This document shows positions 29,405 through 39,252 of a stretch of DNA of 64,000 nucleotides, piece after piece. Position 1 is the first letter of the stretch, and every line of letters begins with the position of its first letter. The stretch lies in assembly GCA_964035575.1 (NCBI GenBank), contig OZ037904.1, positions 868,001 through 932,000 of the forward strand. The letters are read 5' to 3'. The position numbers and the translations under genes are program-made. The notes under the pieces are model-generated. The model did not search any database. It was not told the origin of the DNA and saw nothing but the letters and a program-made list of their open reading frames with translations. Source of the DNA: Rhynchopus sp. YZ270_cl-10 (taxonomy: Eukaryota; Euglenozoa; Diplonemea; Diplonemida; Diplonemidae).

Positions 29405-31732
29405 ATGGACTCAACCCAGACCGGGTTGCCAATGGGAGCACCCCCTTCCGCTCCTGCTCCTCCGGTTTCTCAAGCAGTGAAAGTGTGTTTGCGGGTTCGT
29501 CCGTTTAGCAGAAATGAGATTGCCGCCGAGGCGAAGGAGGGTGTGAAGGTGGTGAGCGCGGATACTGTCGAGACGTCTCAGGCGGTGGAAGGGGGGCGGA
29601 AGGTGGACTGTCATCGGCATACTTATGATACGGTGTTTGACCATAACGCATCGCAAGAGGAGGTGTACAGAACGTCAGGCATTGGGGAGTTATGTCGCAG
29701 TGCTATCAACGGATATCATGCAACCGTCTTTGCATATGGTCAGACCGGGTCAGGGAAGACGTACACCATGCTGGGACCTCCAGAAGGAACTTTAACAGGG
29801 TTAATTCCTACTGCCGCATATGACATTTTTACTGCGGTTGCGCAAATGAATGCGGCGGACCCAGGGTGTGTGAAGGTGCAGGCCTCGTTTTTGGAGATCT
29901 ACAACGAAAACGTATTTGATCTGTTGAGTGGAGGGGTGGCAGCGCTGCCGGTACGGTGGTCGTCTACAGAACAGAATTTTTTTGCAGAGAATGCGATGGT
30001 GGTGACCTGCGATGAAGTAGAGGATTTGATAGCAGTTGTGGAGGAGGGGGCGACCAATAGAAGAACGGCGTCTCATCTGATGAATGCCGATTCCTCCAGA
30101 TCTCATTCAATTTTGAGCATTCATTTCGAAGCCGTTGCTCCATCTCCTTCAGGCACTCCCGTCACCACATTCGGAAAAATCAACTTTGTTGACCTCGCCG
30201 GCTCAGAACGTCTCAAAGAAACCCGAACCACAGGAGGCGCTGTAGTGGAGACCTGCCACATCAACAAATCCCTCCTCACTCTGGGCCAGGTCATTTCGGT
30301 GCTTGCAGAACAAAGTCAGATGCAACAGCATCAGGTGCAATCCCCTCTGAACAGTTCCGTTGTGGTCCCTCACGTACCATATCGGGATAGCAAATTGACA
30401 AAGCTTCTCATGGACTCTATCGGGGGGACATGCAAGACGTTGATGCTTGCATGTGTTTCGCCAGCGTATATTCATCAGGACGAAACACGGAATACTTTGG
30501 TTTATGCGAGTCGTGCGCGGAATATCTCAACGTCTCCTGCAGTGCGGATAGGAAGCAAACAAAACGCACTCCAAGAACTCAAACACGAGCTGGAAAAGCT
30601 GCGGCGGGAGAACCAATTCCTTCGTGAGGAGGGGCATATGGGGCGGGCCCTGCAGCAACAGCAACAACAACAACAACAACAGCAGCAACACACAGAACAC
30701 GACGACGAGGCCACCTCACATCGTGCAGTCGACCACACCTCCTCCGCCAGCTCCGCTTCGATCTCCGCCTTCGAAAGACGCGAACGCCGTAAGGACTCCA
30801 CCTCATCTCATCACCGCACCAAAGAAGGACCTGGAACGTTCAGAGAAGACGCGCACCATGAAACCCAGGTGCACAGCCAAGCCTCTTCTCAGTCAAGCCA
30901 TGGACTGTCCTCTGATGTAGAAGATTTGATAACCCGGTTGCAGCTTGAGAATGAGCGTGTCAAAGCGGAGAATGCTGGGTTAAAGAAACGACTAAGGACC
31001 CTCACCTTTGTTTCCGGTGCAGCGTATGACACTGCGAGCACAGCGTCTTCAGAGCAAAGCGCGCAAATCGCTCCATTACATCCAGGCCCCCCCAGCGAAA
31101 GGCCTACCGGGGTTCTTGAAGTAAAGAAAAAGCCGTTGCGGTTAAACCCGCTTGCACCAATCCCCCCGTCTCCTGTTGAAGCTGCGGCGCCGCAGATATC
31201 ACCAGGGTTCATCGCATTGCCACCACCACTGCTTCCAGGGGACCAACCCGAAGTGTTCCAAGCAAAGCAGCAACAGGAAAGTCTCGAAGCTGTGGTACGC
31301 CTTCTTAAGGGAACCTTATCACGCCTCAGCGTAGAAGCGGACTGTCTGAAGAACCAAAAGGAAGTAGACGACCCTGCAACAGGGGTTGCTGCGATTGTAC
31401 GGGAAAACGTCCGCCTCGCAGAGGTGCTTGGTACATTCAACATTCTCGAGGGGAGAGAAGAGGAGGGGCCGCGCGCGCCGTTGTACACCTCAGAAGGGCA
31501 AGGGAAAATCCGGAGATTAGAAGGGCAGGTCTCAAACCTAGAGAAGGTTGTTGACACGCAAAAGAAGGAGTTAGACTTTATTACGATGTCCCCTGCACCG
31601 TCGGCGAAACAGCATATATTAGAAAGGCGTGAGCTACGTTTGCAAAAGGCAACGAACGACGCCCTCCGATTGGAGCTGTCAGAATTAAGGCAAAAGCTTG
31701 CAACCTTTCCTGTAAAGACAGGGTCAAGATGA
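29405..31732 (+). CDS. Kinesin motor protein, 775 aa
   Basis: The start is ATATGGACT at 29405; the frame is open upstream but has no other ATG. The motor domain (about 36-395) has the P-loop GQTGSGKT near residue 112, switch I NADSSRSH, and switch II DLAGSERLKE, followed by the neck-like NTLVYASRARNI. A coiled coil starts at about 400 (LQELKHELEKLRRENQFL), interrupted by a polyglutamine run of about a dozen residues near 417-430 and a Ser-rich stretch. A second coiled coil is near 520-550, a Pro-rich segment near 590-620, and more coiled coil to the end. It is an N-terminal plus-end type motor by layout. The subfamily is uncertain; the neck region resembles KIF12-like proteins. It is the second kinesin within 6 kb, but the two differ clearly. 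Confidence 0.9.
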   Translation: MDSTQTGLPMGAPPSAPAPPVSQAVKVCLRVRPFSRNEIAAEAKEGVKVVSADTVETSQAVEGGRKVDCHRHTYDTVFDHNASQEEVYRTSGIGELCRSAINGYHATVFAYGQTGSGKTYTMLGPPEGTLTGLIPTAAYDIFTAVAQMNAADPGCVKVQASFLEIYNENVFDLLSGGVAALPVRWSSTEQNFFAENAMVVTCDEVEDLIAVVEEGATNRRTASHLMNADSSRSHSILSIHFEAVAPSPSGTPVTTFGKINFVDLAGSERLKETRTTGGAVVETCHINKSLLTLGQVISVLAEQSQMQQHQVQSPLNSSVVVPHVPYRDSKLTKLLMDSIGGTCKTLMLACVSPAYIHQDETRNTLVYASRARNISTSPAVRIGSKQNALQELKHELEKLRRENQFLREEGHMGRALQQQQQQQQQQQQHTEHDDEATSHRAVDHTSSASSASISAFERRERRKDSTSSHHRTKEGPGTFREDAHHETQVHSQASSQSSHGLSSDVEDLITRLQLENERVKAENAGLKKRLRTLTFVSGAAYDTASTASSEQSAQIAPLHPGPPSERPTGVLEVKKKPLRLNPLAPIPPSPVEAAAPQISPGFIALPPPLLPGDQPEVFQAKQQQESLEAVVRLLKGTLSRLSVEADCLKNQKEVDDPATGVAAIVRENVRLAEVLGTFNILEGREEEGPRAPLYTSEGQGKIRRLEGQVSNLEKVVDTQKKELDFITMSPAPSAKQHILERRELRLQKATNDALRLELSELRQKLATFPVKTGSR

Positions 31733-32339
31733 GGTGTTTTTTTTATTTCGAACCTTGCTTTAAAGGAGAAATAGTATTACCGGGGTACGGTCGCCAAATC
31801 ATCCCTCAAACAGGAGGATTTTGTGCAATCAACGAAAAAACAACTTTACCTACCCCGATCCTACTATTTTGTTCTTCAAAGGAGAGATGGTTATCGTGTA
31901 GGGGCAGGGTTGTTCCTTGTTCTCGGAAAAAACAGCAAAATTCTGGATTTATGTTCCCGTTTTTTTCCTTTTTTGGGTGGGGTTTTTTTGCCCTTTTTCA
32001 GGCTTTCCGAGCTCTACCCTCACTGTAGTGGGGTCATTTCGAGAAAATGGACAAGTTCTTGATTGATACAAATTTTGGTTACGACCACTAGTGAGTTGCT
32101 CACAATGCTAAATGAGTGTCAGAACTGTGATTCTGGGCCCACTTTAACCGCCCCTCGAAATTCAAAAAGGGGTCCCAAACCCGGGCGCGCTGCACGCGCG
32201 CGGAACTTTTTGCAGCTTTGGCCTAGTTGCATTTTTGGCTGCAAAATGCAAGGGGATCCCCGAAGACGTTGGGAATATTATTTGGATGGGGCAGTGATTT
32301 TGTACCTGCATACACGCTCCCTAGTGGTAACCGTGTGCA

Positions 32340-32412
32340 TGCCAATGAAGTGCTCTCTGGGGTTCGATAACCCGTGGAACCAGTGCTTCCGCCGATGAAC
32401 GGTGAGGCGTTT
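32340..32412 (+). repeat. Family E repeat
   Basis: Contains GTGCTCTCTGGGGTTCGATA, GGAACCAGTGCTTCC and GATGAACGGTGAGGCGTTT. Further copies lie at 36132, 43190 and 54795. The GGTTCGATAACC part resembles a Pol III B box, but no tRNA fold surrounds it. Confidence 0.65.
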
Positions 32413-32949
32413 ACACTTCTCTGTTTGCGGAGCAGAAAATAATATAAATGGCGCCGCAGGCAAAAAATTTTGGGTACGGTGTAAAAATCTAGCCTCTGAC
32501 GAACACTTTTTTGCAGAGCAAAAAATGAAAAATGGCGCCGCAGGCAAAAATAAATTGGGGGTACAGCCCTGGACGGTGCAGGATTTTGTTGTCAATTTTT
32601 TTTTTCTTGCCCCCTGAAAACTCTTGCTTTTGAGAGTTTCGACCATTTCACCACACTGGTGGTGTGTCACCTACAGTGACACCCACCAGAAACCACAACA
32701 AAGCCCCCTAAAGAAAAAAGGAAAAAAAAAAAAGGAAAAAAAAAACTAAAATCCAGAATTTCATGTTCTCGGTCCCACTTAGGAACTTCCCTGTGTAGGG
32801 GGGGGTTTTTTTTTTTGTAGTTTCTGAGAAATTTTTCGCTGTCGTTGCGAAAGCAACGCTGTGGAAATAAGCTTTTTTTTGAGTAACAAAAAATACCCCT
32901 TTGCCATGGATAAAATAGTGATGGTAAAGGAACCACATTTTTTTTTTAT

Positions 32950-33040
32950 CTTCTGTTGTTGGCCGCAGGGTACTTATGCTTTCATCCGGATGGCTGGCAG
33001 CGTACAGTGGGTCAGTCGGAGGTGCCTGCATTGATAACTT
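32950..33040 (+). repeat. Family C repeat
   Basis: CTTCTGTTGTTGGCCGCAGG, then CATCCGGATGGCTGGCAGCG, CAGTGGGTCAGTCGGAGGTG and CCTGCATTGATAAC. Copies lie at 37713-37785, 52391-52446 and 57892-57995, with a fragment near 23740, all in the same orientation. Confidence 0.7.
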
Positions 33041-33080
33041 CACTTTTTTTCTCAGTCTATGAGTAGAATCATAGGGGCAT

Positions 33081-33178
33081 ATCAGATGTAAATAAAATGG
33101 ATGTAGGACTGCATGGTTGGGGTGTCCACTCCATAGTGTACCAAGGCACTTTGTCATGAGAGGGCTTTGTATTTCTGA
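33081..33178 (+). repeat. Family A repeat
   Basis: ATCAGATGTAAATAAAATGG, GGACTGCATGGTTGGGGTGT, a TGTACCAAGG unit, and GTCATGAGAGGGCTTTGTAT. This copy has T for C in the CACGAGAG core. Confidence 0.75.
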
Positions 33179-33809
33179 TCAATTTTTTTTTTTTTGTGTA
33201 TATTGCTGGAAACGATCAATGAATCACAAGGTTCTGCATTTCCCCGCCCCCCCATTTTCAGGGAAGGAGGTCGGGTTGGGACTGCAGAATATTATTTTGA
33301 TTTTTTTCTCTTTCTCCTCTACTGCAAACATGAGGAGTTTTAACGTAACCTCCTGCCTCGCTAGTTTCTTCTGAACGATTTGTACGTGGAGAGGGAAGCT
33401 GATGGGAATATGTTGTTTGCAATATAACAACACATGTTTACGGTTTGTATTTAGCTTTGATTGGACAATGAAAACGTAAAAAAAATGCCTTTCCTAATCA
33501 CTCTCCCATATTTGCCTGCGAGAATTGAGAGCCTTGCTGTTCTGTATGAGTTTTTTTTTCCTTTGCTTTCTCAAATGGAAAGTATATGAAATTAGTTTCC
33601 CTTTTTTTTTCAACACATCCTCAGGTGTGTCTGCAGTAATATCAACCGTTATTTCAAGAACGAAAAAAAAAAGACATCTTAAATCTGTTCCCCCTATTTT
33701 GTGTTACAACCGCTTGGACATTTCCTAACTGACTTACAAAGAGCGTCTTCTGCACTGTATTGTTGATTCGTCAATCCCCTCTTTTCTCTCTTTTTCTTGC
33801 TTTTTTTTG

Positions 33810-33855
33810 AGATGACTAAGTGGCTTAGCTTAGTCTCATCTTATCAAACTTTTCT
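33810..33855 (+). repeat. Family B hairpin repeat, variant with compensating changes
   Basis: GATGACTAAG, loop TGGCTTAG, CTTAGTCTCATC. The outer helix is GATGA/TCATC, where the consensus G-U pair has become A-U, and the inner helix is CTAAG/CTTAG. The loop has lost the ACGAGAG sequence although the stems remain. A tail similar to the consensus (AAACTTTTCTC) follows. Confidence 0.65.
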
Positions 33856-34389
33856 CTTGTTTTTATTGATGTTGAACGCACGAGAGGCACATTGATTCAT
33901 TCAATGGTGCTTTCGGAAGTCGGTCAGCGACCTGTCAACGACCTGTCGGTGACCTGTCAATATCGACCCCTCCCGGAGCACCATTCAAGCTTTCTCTTGT
34001 TAAAAAAAAAACCCCAAATGACCCCCCATTTTCACATTTTTTTCTCTCTGTATGTTCCGCTGTTTGTTTGGTTCTGTATTACCCCCTAGTTTTTTTCTCT
34101 CTTCTCCCCATCCCTTTCCCAGTTTTGCAGTATTTTTGAGAAGTGTTTTTTTGTGAAAAAAAAATGAAAGAAAATCTGGGAGGGTTTCCCCCCTTTACAA
34201 TCTCATCTTTGCTACACTCTTAGGGATGAGATATGGCATTTTATAAAACACGTTCCTCTTTGCCACTAAGGTGACTTGACTTCCGTTCGAGAATTATGGG
34301 GGTTTTTCCCCCTCTCTCTCTCTCTGACAAATGTACACGAAAGGCACATTCAATTTTTCTTCATTTTTTTCTTCAGATCTTAACCCTTG

Positions 34390-34486
34390 AAATGGATGTA
34401 GAGGCTGCATGGTTGGGGGTTTACCCCCCGGTAATGTACCAAGATACACTGTCAATGAGAGAGCTGTTGTATTTCAAGTCAACTTG
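34390..34486 (+). repeat. Family A repeat
   Basis: AAATGGATGTAGAGGCTGCA, GGTAATGTACC, AAGATACACTGTCAATGAGA and TGTATTTCAAGTCAAC. It is a diverged copy with a damaged core motif. Confidence 0.7.
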
Positions 34487-34509
34487 CCGTGTGATTATTA
34501 TTATTTTTT

Positions 34510-34628
34510 GGGGAATAGTCAGATTTACCCTACCCTATTTTGAAAAAAGTTCAGATTTGCCCTAAAAACTTTTTTAGGGCAAGTCTGAACTTTTTCAAAA
34601 TAGGGTAGGGTAAATCTGACCATTCCCC
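34510..34628. mobile_element. 119-bp foldback MITE
   Basis: Almost the whole element is one inverted repeat: GGGGAATAGTCAGATTTACC on the left matches the complement of the right end with few gaps, and the loop is only a few bases near 34570. TTATTTTTT flanks both sides (34501-34509 and 34629-34637) and may be a target duplication, though it is low-complexity. Confidence 0.7.
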
Positions 34629-34894
34629 TTATTTTTTTTATGTGTTCGAAAGAAAGAGATTGATACGTTTCGTTTATAAAAAAAAAACCCCTCTATCAAT
34701 CAATGCTTCTGTTCTCTTTGAATTGAAAGTGTATGAATCTAATTGGATGCGTCTTTTCAAAATTTAAGTGGCGGAAAAAAACTGTCCATTTTTTTTTTCC
34801 GAAGTGACCCCATCGTTGTGCAAACTACTTCACTCGACTAAGGTCCAACAGATTTGTGTACAGTACATTGTCTCTGTTTTTAATTGTGTATTTC

Positions 34895-34932
34895 AGGTGA
34901 CTAAGCACAGTGAGGCTTAGTATCATCTACAG
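34895..34932 (+). repeat. Family B hairpin repeat
   Basis: CAGGTGACTAAGC, loop ACAGTGAG, GCTTAGTATCATC. Both helices are intact, the bulge is TA, and the loop sequence differs from ACGAGAG. Confidence 0.7.
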
Positions 34933-35048
34933 TTCGGCTATATTCAGTGGAATTAAAAAAAAACAACTCGGTGAACGAGTGAATTCACTGATTTTTAATT
35001 TCACCCATTTTATCTTCACTGAATTTTACTATACCCTCATAACCCTTC

Positions 35049-35145
35049 AAGGTGACTACGCACGAGAGACTGATGAATAAACCAAAGAATAATCTAATCA
35101 GACTACGCACGAGAGGCTTCGGGTCACCTTCTAAACTGTTCTTTA
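35049..35145 (+). repeat. Two adjacent family B repeats
   Basis: The first (35049-35082) reads GGTGACTACGCACGAGAGAC and breaks off. The second (35101-35145) reads GACTACGCACGAGAGGCTTC then GGGTCACCTTCTAAAC. Both share C for A in the stem. Confidence 0.6.
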
Positions 35146-35968
35146 ATTTTACTCATTTTTTTTTTTTGTCAACAGTGGAGATTAGGAGACGTAGCAACAC
35201 AAGAGATAACTGCCACCATTCAAAATTAACCATTTTTTTTTGTGTCATCAGAACGATTTTTATTTTTTGCACCTCAAGAAAAAAAGCGGTGTCTCTCTTT
35301 TCTCCTTCCCTCTTTTTTGTGCGGCACCTTTTTTAGTGAACATTGTTTTCCTGCATCAAAGCAGTCTCGCCTTGTGTGTTGTTCAATAAGACAGGTGGAG
35401 ATTGCAACACTACCGAGGCAAACTACACTACCCCAACAATTTATCAATAAAACAAGATAATCTGATAACGCCGCTACGAGGTCATGCAGAGGATGTAGGC
35501 TGCGTGATCTCCTAGCACTTTTCTTTTGTTACGGAACCATTATATCCTCTTCAACAAGAAAACTGTTGTATGTTTGGATGCCAACCAGATGACAGATACG
35601 TCCCTCTTTTTTTTCTTTTTTTTCTTTCCCAAAGAAATCGAGCCATTTTACGCAAGAGAATGGCTCGATACACCCATTTCCCCCCCCCAGCGAAGGGTCA
35701 AATCTTTACAACAAAAAAAACTACCTCATTTCCGAACAAAATTTTATTACAATACATTGTAGTCCAAATGTGTTTGACGTCTAAAAAAAAAGGTCGGCAA
35801 ATTACCCTAAAAATTCCCAAATCCGCAAAAAAAACTTAGACACTGATCAAAACCTGGACAGTGCACACTGCTTGCGTGGCAGATACACTTATCCAACGGA
35901 TTATCAAAAAAAAAGAAGAATGAGTGTCCATTATTCATCCTCCAAGTTCGATTTTTTTTTTCCTCATT

Positions 35969-36230
35969 CAGGTGACTAAGCATTGCAGTTTAGGATATTC
36001 TTACAAAAAAAAAAAATCTCTTTAAGTTGTGTTTTGCGTCCGTCGTAGTTGACATTGTCAACTGCTGTTCTATTTTTAAGGTGACTAAGCACGAGAGGCT
36101 TAGGATCATCTTATAAACTTTTCTTTTTTTTCCCAGTGCTCTCTGGAGTTCGATAGCCCGCGGAGAACCAGTGCCCCCTGCGTCCGATGAACGGTGAGGC
36201 GTTTTGCACTTTCAACTTCTCTTTTTTTCC
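35969..36230 (+). repeat. Family B copies and a family E repeat
   Basis: A damaged family B copy lies at 35969-36005 (GGTGACTAAGCATTGCAG). A consensus family B hairpin lies at 36079-36125 and runs, after a T tract and CCCAG, straight into a family E repeat (36132-36228, GTGCTCTCTGGAGTTCGATA .. GATGAACGGTGAGGCG). This direct B-E junction suggests the families can form one larger unit. Confidence 0.65.
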
Positions 36231-36665
36231 CCCATTTCTTTTTTCCCCTCATAGGTTTGTGTGGTGCTGCTCCGCTCACAGCGGGGTTTATTGCACCGTC
36301 AACCACATATATTTTTCTCTTTTATGTAAACGCTGATTACAAATCCCCTTCATCTTTGACCCTACAAAGAGGGGGTTTTACCAAACCCCCTCACAATTTT
36401 CTTAAGTCTGTCAAAATCGGTTGTGTATTTAAAAAAAACAAAACGCGTGTAGTATAGTGAAGCACCTCCTTGGGGTACACTAATACAGCCAAGCTTTCAA
36501 AAGAAATACTGTTCTCGTATAAAAAAAGGTTGGGCCTTTGTTCTAATGCTGGGAAAGCTGTGCATACAGTTGGACAAGAAACTTGGTGACCAAATAATAT
36601 TGGCGGATTTTGGGGGGTTTCTTGCAATTGGCGGATTTTTTGGTCGCAATATTACTTGTCAAACT

Positions 36666-37297
36666 CAGGGTGTTTCCTAATTTTGGAAATTTTCCGGAAA
36701 ATTCCGACATCCGGAAGCAAATTTTTTCCCTGGAAAAAACGTGGGTTTTCAGCCCCAAAACATGCCGCAATTGGCATTTCCGGAATCCGTCCGCGCTGTG
36801 GTGGGGTCAATTTGCCGAAATGGACAAGTTATTGGTGTTGGTCAAAATGAGTGTAAGGTAAAGGGGACCAGGTAAATCCCACAACCCAGATTTTCTCTCC
36901 CTGATCCTGAAAACATGAAAATGCCCGAAAACACCGGCATTTGCATTTCCGGAATCCGCCCGTTCTGTGGTGGGGTCAATTTGACGAAATGGACAAGTTC
37001 TTGGTTTTGGTCAAAACCCGTCAGTGTAAGGTAAAGGGGGCAAGTGTTTGCCTGTAGAAACTGGTAGGAACAGGCAGCGCCGCAGGCGCACGGTACCCAA
37101 CATCGGTAAAAATAAAAATTCCCGAAAACCGTTTTATTTGAATGATTGGAGCGATCCAGAACAGCGAACATACTTTTTTCGGGAAAATACCAAAAAATAA
37201 GCACTTTAAATACGTCCCTAATTTTTTCCCGCAATTTTTTTCCCTGGCCAATTTTTTCCAAAAACCCGGAAGCGGAAGCAAATTAGGAAACACCCTG
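36666..37297. mobile_element. Non-autonomous hAT element, 632 bp, with 8-bp target duplication
   Basis: The ends are exact inverted repeats CAGGGTGTTTCCTAATTT. The flanks are GTCAAACT on both sides (36658-36665 and 37298-37305), a perfect 8-bp target-site duplication as hAT transposases make. The interior is an imperfect duplication (36768-36870 and 36945-37045) and contains GCGCCGCAGGCGCACGG near 37077, shared inverted with the element at 8947-9864. There is no coding capacity. Confidence 0.9.
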
Positions 37298-37407
37298 GTC
37301 AAACTGTATTTAAAAAAAAAAAAAAAAAAATGCGCCAGATTCCCAAGCATTAATACATAGGGCTAACATAGGTATGAGTTCAGTACTCGTGGAGTAATAG
37401 TGTAGTG

Positions 37408-37460
37408 TATAGTGGAGCTCATTCCTCGGGGTGCCTGCACTAATACAACCTAAGTTTTTT
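37408..37460 (+). repeat. Family G repeat
   Basis: GTGGAGCTCATTCCTCGGGG, TGCCTGCACTAATACAACC. A neighbouring copy is near 36457-36500 (GTGAAGCACCTCC, GGGGTACACTAATACAGCC). Confidence 0.6.
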
Positions 37461-37597
37461 TCAAAAAAAAAAAAAAAGAAAAAAGAAACAAAAAAATTAT
37501 CCTCCAGCCAAAGCTGGATGAGAACGAAAATTGAATTTGAAGAAAAAAAAAAATAGTTCATCCCCTTCTCCTCCTCCTCCGTCTTGTGTTTTTGAAA

Positions 37598-37630
37598 GAT
37601 GTGTATGCACGAGAGGCATATTCGTATGTT
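37598..37630 (+). repeat. Family D hairpin repeat
   Basis: GATGTGTATGC, loop ACGAGAG, GCATATTCGTATG. The inner helix GTATGC/GCATAT and a two-base TC bulge follow the same plan as family B. It shares the ACGAGAG loop. Confidence 0.6.
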
Positions 37631-37712
37631 AACCCCTTCTTTTTTTTTGAAAGATTCTGCTAAGCCAGGCGTCGTGAGGGCTTAGGTACGTCTTGCCCAA
37701 ACCTTTCTTGTG

Positions 37713-37785
37713 TGCTTTCATCCGGATGGCTGGCATCGTACAGTGGGTCAGTCAGGAGGTGCCTGCATCAACAACGTACCATTTG
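37713..37785 (+). repeat. Family C repeat
   Basis: CTTTCATCCGGATGGCTGGC, ATCGTACAGTGGGTCAGTC and GGTGCCTGCATCAACAACG; close to the copy at 32950 but without its first third. Confidence 0.7.
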
Positions 37786-38172
37786 TTATCGATGTGTACG
37801 CACATAATAGGCACATTCATCTTACAATTTTTTTCTTTGTCTTTTAGTGATTAGTGTCCGTCATCACTTCCAATCCCCCCTTTTTTATAATGCCTGGATT
37901 CGTTTTTTTTTTTCAAAAAAAAGCAATAATTTCTGCCAAAATAGCAGCATTACAATAAACAAAGAACCCATTTTCTCCTCTTTTCTCTCTCTCTCTCTCA
38001 TTTTACATTTTAAACTCCATCTTTCGATTGAAAAGAATATCTTAATCATCTTATGCACCCCTCTCTTTGCCTTCTTTTCGTTTAGAAAAGAATGTATATG
38101 AAATGGCTTCTTCCCCCATTTTCCCCCCAAACATTTTGCACCTCACAAACACTCAGAACAATCATATACACA

Positions 38173-39252
38173 ATGCTTCGTATCACCGTGTCTGTCCCTG
38201 GAACCGACGTTCCCCTCATCGAAATAAAGGACAAAGGCGTGCCCCCAAGCGCTGTCGTCGCAGAATGCAAACGCAAGCTGGGCCTCCACATCCCCCTCTC
38301 CCTCTGCAGCGCCGGCGACGACCCTTCTGACCTGATGGGACGCGATGTCGAGAAGGAGATGGTCTTGGTACCCATTTACCCCAGCGGAACTGAGGTGCGT
38401 GCAGTCAACATGGTGTCCCACCCGGAGCTCAACGGTAAGGATGGAACTGTATTGAAGGAAAAGGATGGGAAATATGCGGTTCAATTCGACGACGGAGCAA
38501 AAGGGTACATTGCAGCAAGCAACCTCGTTGCAGTGGACCGCAAGGCGGAGGCGGCGAAGATTGCGCTCAACAAAATCATGGAATCAACAAGAATCCCTCA
38601 TGAACCCACTCCAGAACCTATCCCTGAACCGCTTCAATTAACACGCGATGAAAAAAGGGTATTGATCCAAGAACTTCAAGAGACATACCCAAAGATGGGC
38701 ATCCGTGACGCAGGCACTGCCTTAATGAACGCGAATTGGGATGTTCCAACTGCCATAGACAATGTGAAAGATGTGATGAAATCCGAAGCCATCCAAGACG
38801 GAACCGCACCAAGTGAAGTCGCAGCGGGTGCCCTGGACTACCCAACACACAGAAGGGTGGAGAAAGACTTTTCGGTCGGGATGGAGGGGGCATCCTCGGG
38901 GCCAGTGTTTTACACCTGCAGGAGATGCAGAACGCAGCTCTGCTCCTCGCTTGATATGAAGCACCACGACCCTTCCCCAGAGTCTGCTGGCAAAAAGGAG
39001 TTCAAAAAGAAAAACGGTTTGGACCGGATTTCGTTCCAGGAATGCGGGTCGATCTTCGTTGAGGAAGGGAAAGTGCCCTGGCTCGATGTGCAGCTGAATG
39101 AACTCAAGGGAACTGTTATGTGCCCCAACCAGAAATGCAAGGCAAAAATAGGGACCTACAACTGGACAGGTCAGCAGTGTTCGTGTGGTCACTGGGTTTG
39201 CCCCGCATTGCAACTCCAGCAAGCGAAAATGGACCGATTCACAGGGAAATAG
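38173..39252 (+). CDS. Protein with DUSP12/YVH1 C-terminal zinc domain but no phosphatase, 359 aa
   Basis: The start is CACAATGCT at 38173; an upstream in-frame ATG belongs to a dispersed repeat and was rejected. Residues 1-72 look like a ubiquitin-like or similar beta-grasp domain (MLRITVSVPGTDVPLIEIKD..). Residues about 74-125 hold an SH3/KOW-like unit (HPELNGKDGTVLKEKDGKYA). Residues about 165-205 resemble a UBA domain (AGTALMNANWDVPTAIDNV). Residues 249-355 match the zinc-binding tail of DUSP12/YVH1: CRRC, then CPNQKCKAKIGTYNW and GQQCSCGHWVCPA. In YVH1 this tail serves 60S ribosome assembly (release of Mrt4), whereas the phosphatase domain is dispensable. Here the phosphatase domain with its CX5R motif is absent. 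A ribosome-biogenesis or ubiquitin-linked role is inference. Confidence 0.85.
   Translation: MLRITVSVPGTDVPLIEIKDKGVPPSAVVAECKRKLGLHIPLSLCSAGDDPSDLMGRDVEKEMVLVPIYPSGTEVRAVNMVSHPELNGKDGTVLKEKDGKYAVQFDDGAKGYIAASNLVAVDRKAEAAKIALNKIMESTRIPHEPTPEPIPEPLQLTRDEKRVLIQELQETYPKMGIRDAGTALMNANWDVPTAIDNVKDVMKSEAIQDGTAPSEVAAGALDYPTHRRVEKDFSVGMEGASSGPVFYTCRRCRTQLCSSLDMKHHDPSPESAGKKEFKKKNGLDRISFQECGSIFVEEGKVPWLDVQLNELKGTVMCPNQKCKAKIGTYNWTGQQCSCGHWVCPALQLQQAKMDRFTGK

Larger units (their letters stand above)
31733..38172. other. Gene-free 6.4-kb stretch rich in repeats
   Basis: I find no frame with coding character. The region holds a high density of short dispersed repeats of families A, B, C, D, E and G, a 119-bp foldback and a hAT element. 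Sequences near 31990-32110 and 32448-32560 match the interior of the hAT elements (GTGGGGTCA...ATGGACAAGTT and GGCGCCGCAGGC), so they look like older fragments. Homopolymer T and A runs are frequent. Confidence 0.65.

Noticed and set aside
32340-32412. tRNA-like GGTTCGATAACC
   Set aside because: No acceptor stem, anticodon arm or A box could be placed around it; it is only a B-box-like word in a repeat family.
38092-38172. Upstream in-frame ATG of the zinc-tail gene
   Set aside because: It lies in a dispersed sequence (AATGTATATGAAA, also near 40048) and gives a non-conserved leader; 38173 has CACAATG.
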